From Actinomycetes bacterium (lineage in GTDB: Bacteria; Actinomycetota; Thermoleophilia; Solirubrobacterales; Solirubrobacteraceae): 5,498 nucleotides of DNA. Under the pieces are notes generated by a model that saw nothing but the letters and a program-made list of their open reading frames with translations, was not told where the DNA came from and ran no database searches. The stretch covers positions 1 through 5,498 of the forward strand of contig JAEYAL010000024.1 in NCBI GenBank assembly GCA_023404805.1, read 5' to 3'. Below are positions 3,273 through 5,498 of the stretch, piece by piece; the first letter of the stretch is position 1; each line of letters opens with the position of its first letter. A program made the translations under genes and the position numbers.

Positions 3273-5498
3273 GTGGAGTCGCCCACTCGGTTCAAGCTAG
3301 ACGGAGCAGAGCGCGCTCGCGTCGTCGACTTCGCCCGGCGCCTGCGCGGGACCCGCAAGCCTGCCCTCGCGGTGCTCGCCGCCGCCTCCGTGCTCGCCAC
3401 CGCGACCTACGGGCCGCTGATCCTTCCCTTCGTAGCGGCGATCGTCGCGGGGTTCGCGCAGCTTGGCCGCACGATGCGCCACAGCCGCCGTCCGGAGTTC
3501 GCGCTCGCTCTCACGCTCGTGTGGTGCCAGCTCTGCCTCGTCGGCACGATCGCGGTCGCCGAGATCTACCAGCTCGACGCCCTCGGCCTGCTGATCCTGC
3601 CCACGATGGCGGCCGGGACGATGTTCCCGTTCCGCTGGATGGTGGCGTTCACGCTGTGGAGCTCGGCGCTGATGGTCGGCGCCGCCTTCGCGATCGACCC
3701 GGACCGCCTCGCCGAGCTGCCGCCGCTGCTCTTCATCCCGCTCGGCGTGATGCTGTGCGTCGCGCTGCCCGCGGCGATGATCCGCCGCCTCGACGTCGAG
3801 TCGCGCGACACCGCGATGATCGACCCGCTCACGGGCGCGCTCAACCGCTACGCGCTGGAAGCGCGCGTCGCCGAGCTGACGGCGCAGGCGCACGTGCTGC
3901 CGCTGCGTGTCGGCGTCGTGATGGCCGACCTCGACCACTTCAAGCAGGTCAACGACGAGCGCGGCCACGACGCTGGCGACCTCGTCCTCCGCGAAGTCGT
4001 GCGCCGCATGCGCGGGGTGCTCGGGCCGCTCACGCCGGTCTACCGCGTCGGCGGCGAGGAGTTCGCCGTGCTGATGGCGGGCGCGGAGGAAGCCGCCGTC
4101 GAACAGGTCGCGGAGCGGCTGCGCGAGGCCGTTCGCGCGGAACCGATCGCCGACCGCGGCGTGACGATGTCGTTCGGGATCGCTGCCGCGACGCTCGACC
4201 AGCATTCGGTGGCGCGGATCATCGAAGCCGCCGACCAGGCGCTCTACAAGTCCAAGCGCACGGGCCGCGACCGGGTGAGCCGCGGGACGCTGACGCAGAT
4301 GACCGTGCTCTCGGAAGGCGGCGAGGTGGTTGCTGAGCGCGCGGCGGCACCCGCGCCTGCGCCGCTGAGCCCTGCCGATGCCGCCGCGGTCGCTGAGGCC
4401 ACTGACGTGGTGAACAACGCCGCGACCTCGGTCGCGCTGGGCAGCGACCACGCCAACTGGCTGGTGCGTGGCGAATTCGAGCGCGAGCACATGCGCACGA
4501 CCGCCAAAGCGCTGTCCCACACCCATCACGGGGCCCTCGGCTTCGTCGGCCTCGCGCTCGCCGCCAGCATCCCGTGGATCGGCTGGGAGCTGATGGCGCC
4601 GGCGGTGTCGCCGCTGATCGCCTACCACGTGGTCGAGCGCCTGATCGGCCGGATCAAGCGCCCGGAGTACTGGCTCGGCGGCGCCTGGCTCAGCGTGCAG
4701 CTGGCGATCTTCGCTGGCGCGTTGATCGCGGTGAATGGCGAGCCGTACCTCTTGATGCTCTTCGCACCGATGCTCAGCGGCATGACGGCCGTCTTCGCCA
4801 CGCGCGGCGTGCAGGTGAACCTCTCGATCACGGTCGTACTGACCGTCCTCGGAGGATCGCTCGCGCGCCCCGACCTGCTGTTCAGCAGCCCCGGGCTGGT
4901 CGTGCCGCCGCTGCTCGTGATCATCGGCATCGCGCTCATGAGCAGCGTGCCGGGCCGCTCCGCGATCGAGTTCCGCACGAAGGCCGTCGTCGACCCGCTG
5001 ACGGGCCTGCTCACGCGCTCAGCGCTGCAGTCGCGCCTCGCGGAGATCGACCACGAGTCGCAGGGCGGCGCGCGCATCTCGGTGATCGCGTTCGACGTCG
5101 ACCACTTCAAGGGCCTTAACGACGAGCACGGCCACGCCGTCGGCGACGCGGTGCTCCGCGCCGTCGGCACCGCGACGCGCTCGCAGCTGCACGCGCTGGA
5201 GTGGGGCTTCCGCCTCGGTGGGGACGAGTTCGTCGTCGTCGTCCCGAGCGGCCAGGACGACGCCTCCAAGCTCGCGGAGACGCTGCGCTGCGCCCTCGCG
5301 GCTGTCGACGTCGACGACGTCCACATCACCGGATCGTTCGGCGTCGCCGCGACGTCATCGGGCGAGCCGTTCGACTTCGATGCGGTCGCGCGCCGCGCCG
5401 ACGCGGCGCTCTACGAAGCCAAGCGCGCGGGCCGCAACCGCGTGGCCGTCGCGCCGCTCGTCGGCCCAGGCCCGTCGCCGGTGGCGACGGTGCTCCGC
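3273..5498 (+). CDS. Membrane protein with two tandem six-helix/GGDEF modules (putative double diguanylate cyclase); runs off the right edge
   Basis: GGDEF domains condense two GTP into the second messenger c-di-GMP. The frame is open for 742 codons with no stop. Module 1: hydrophobic segments near residues 31-46, 48-64, 77-96, 102-119, 123-141 and 151-169, then a GGDEF domain (184-335) with DPLTGALNR, metal-binding ADLDHF (Asp219), GGEEF (260-264), MSFGIA and ALYKSKRTGRDRV. A partly Ala/Pro-rich linker follows (336-419). Module 2: segments near 421-435, 438-451, 468-487, 494-510, 514-528 and 540-558, then GGDEF (574-724) with DPLTGLLTR, FDVDHF (Asp608), GGDEF (649-653), GSFGVA and ALYEAKRAGRNRV. 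Six helices per module keep both catalytic domains cytoplasmic. Neither has the RxxD inhibitory site: GPLT (251-254) and HALE (640-643) stand there. The start could be GTG 3267 or 3273, as the stop TAA at 3264 limits the frame; I chose 3273 because of the promoter-like -10 ending at 3265. It is divergent from the E1 operon. GGDEF identity is certain; the ligand of the membrane domains is unknown. Confidence 0.92.
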   Translation, partial: MESPTRFKLDGAERARVVDFARRLRGTRKPALAVLAAASVLATATYGPLILPFVAAIVAGFAQLGRTMRHSRRPEFALALTLVWCQLCLVGTIAVAEIYQLDALGLLILPTMAAGTMFPFRWMVAFTLWSSALMVGAAFAIDPDRLAELPPLLFIPLGVMLCVALPAAMIRRLDVESRDTAMIDPLTGALNRYALEARVAELTAQAHVLPLRVGVVMADLDHFKQVNDERGHDAGDLVLREVVRRMRGVLGPLTPVYRVGGEEFAVLMAGAEEAAVEQVAERLREAVRAEPIADRGVTMSFGIAAATLDQHSVARIIEAADQALYKSKRTGRDRVSRGTLTQMTVLSEGGEVVAERAAAPAPAPLSPADAAAVAEATDVVNNAATSVALGSDHANWLVRGEFEREHMRTTAKALSHTHHGALGFVGLALAASIPWIGWELMAPAVSPLIAYHVVERLIGRIKRPEYWLGGAWLSVQLAIFAGALIAVNGEPYLLMLFAPMLSGMTAVFATRGVQVNLSITVVLTVLGGSLARPDLLFSSPGLVVPPLLVIIGIALMSSVPGRSAIEFRTKAVVDPLTGLLTRSALQSRLAEIDHESQGGARISVIAFDVDHFKGLNDEHGHAVGDAVLRAVGTATRSQLHALEWGFRLGGDEFVVVVPSGQDDASKLAETLRCALAAVDVDDVHITGSFGVAATSSGEPFDFDAVARRADAALYEAKRAGRNRVAVAPLVGPGPSPVATVLR

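Noticed and set aside
1852..3300. Plus-strand open frame (482 codons) opposite E1 alpha
   Set aside because: It mirrors the E1 alpha codons and contains no recognisable motif; no supported start.
2906..4336. Plus-strand open frame (476 codons) across the intergenic region and cyclase
   Set aside because: Wrong frame relative to DPLTG/GGEEF; its product is Arg/Pro/Ala-rich low complexity, and its start lies inside the E1 alpha gene.
4260..4560. Gene boundary between the two GGDEF modules
   Set aside because: I read the frame codon by codon through this stretch and found no stop; the linker is continuous, so it is one gene in this sequence.
3297..4628. Minus-strand open frame (443 codons) opposite the first cyclase module
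   Set aside because: Antisense shadow: rich in His/Arg/Glu/Asp repeats, without a domain, against a strand with complete GGDEF motifs.
4574..5119. Separate small plus-strand gene in the second half of the cyclase
   Set aside because: It is in another frame from the uninterrupted GGDEF frame and gives Arg/Ala/Pro-rich sequence with no motif.
1..5498. CRISPR array, insertion sequence or prophage
   Set aside because: No regularly spaced repeats, transposase or terminal inverted repeats; base composition is uniform over the genes.

Overview
The window is very GC-rich (about 70% or more by eye), has strongly GC-biased third codon positions, and every gene starts with GTG. The best fit is a high-GC actinobacterium. 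The membrane-plus-GGDEF protein on the right, with its RPE(F/Y) and DPLTG(A/L)L(N/T)R motifs, recalls Thermoleophilia/Solirubrobacterales proteins, but that placement is from memory and was not searched.

Left half (1-2922, minus strand): a tightly packed 2-oxo acid dehydrogenase operon, read right to left. It encodes E1 alpha (2922-1831), E1 beta (1834-851, overlapping alpha by a GTGA junction) and, after a 105-nt gap, the N-terminal part of the lipoyl-bearing E2 acyltransferase (745 to beyond position 1). In the complex, E1 alpha/beta would decarboxylate a 2-oxo acid on thiamine diphosphate and pass the acyl group to the E2 lipoyl lysine. The substrate (pyruvate, branched-chain 2-oxo acid or acetoin) cannot be decided here. 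E1 alpha lacks several residues that normally hold Mg-ThDP, and E1 beta has matching substitutions. The E2 has an Ala/Pro linker of at least about 165 residues after its single lipoyl domain.

Middle (2923-3272): a divergent intergenic region of about 350 bp with no credible gene. It holds the E1 alpha ribosome binding site, two short hairpins, a 10-bp palindrome and a possible FliA/WhiG-type promoter directly before the rightward gene.

Right half (3273-5498 and beyond, plus strand): one uninterrupted reading frame encoding a double diguanylate cyclase-like membrane protein. The layout is six hydrophobic segments, GGEEF domain, linker, six hydrophobic segments, GGDEF domain. Landmark spacing in the two halves is almost identical, so it looks like an old internal duplication of a whole membrane-GGDEF module. 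Both active sites look intact and both lack the RxxD inhibitory site. The frame is still open at the right edge.

The two transcription units diverge and show no obvious functional link. The points most worth checking are the degenerate E1 alpha cofactor site and the duplicated cyclase with its possibly leaderless start.
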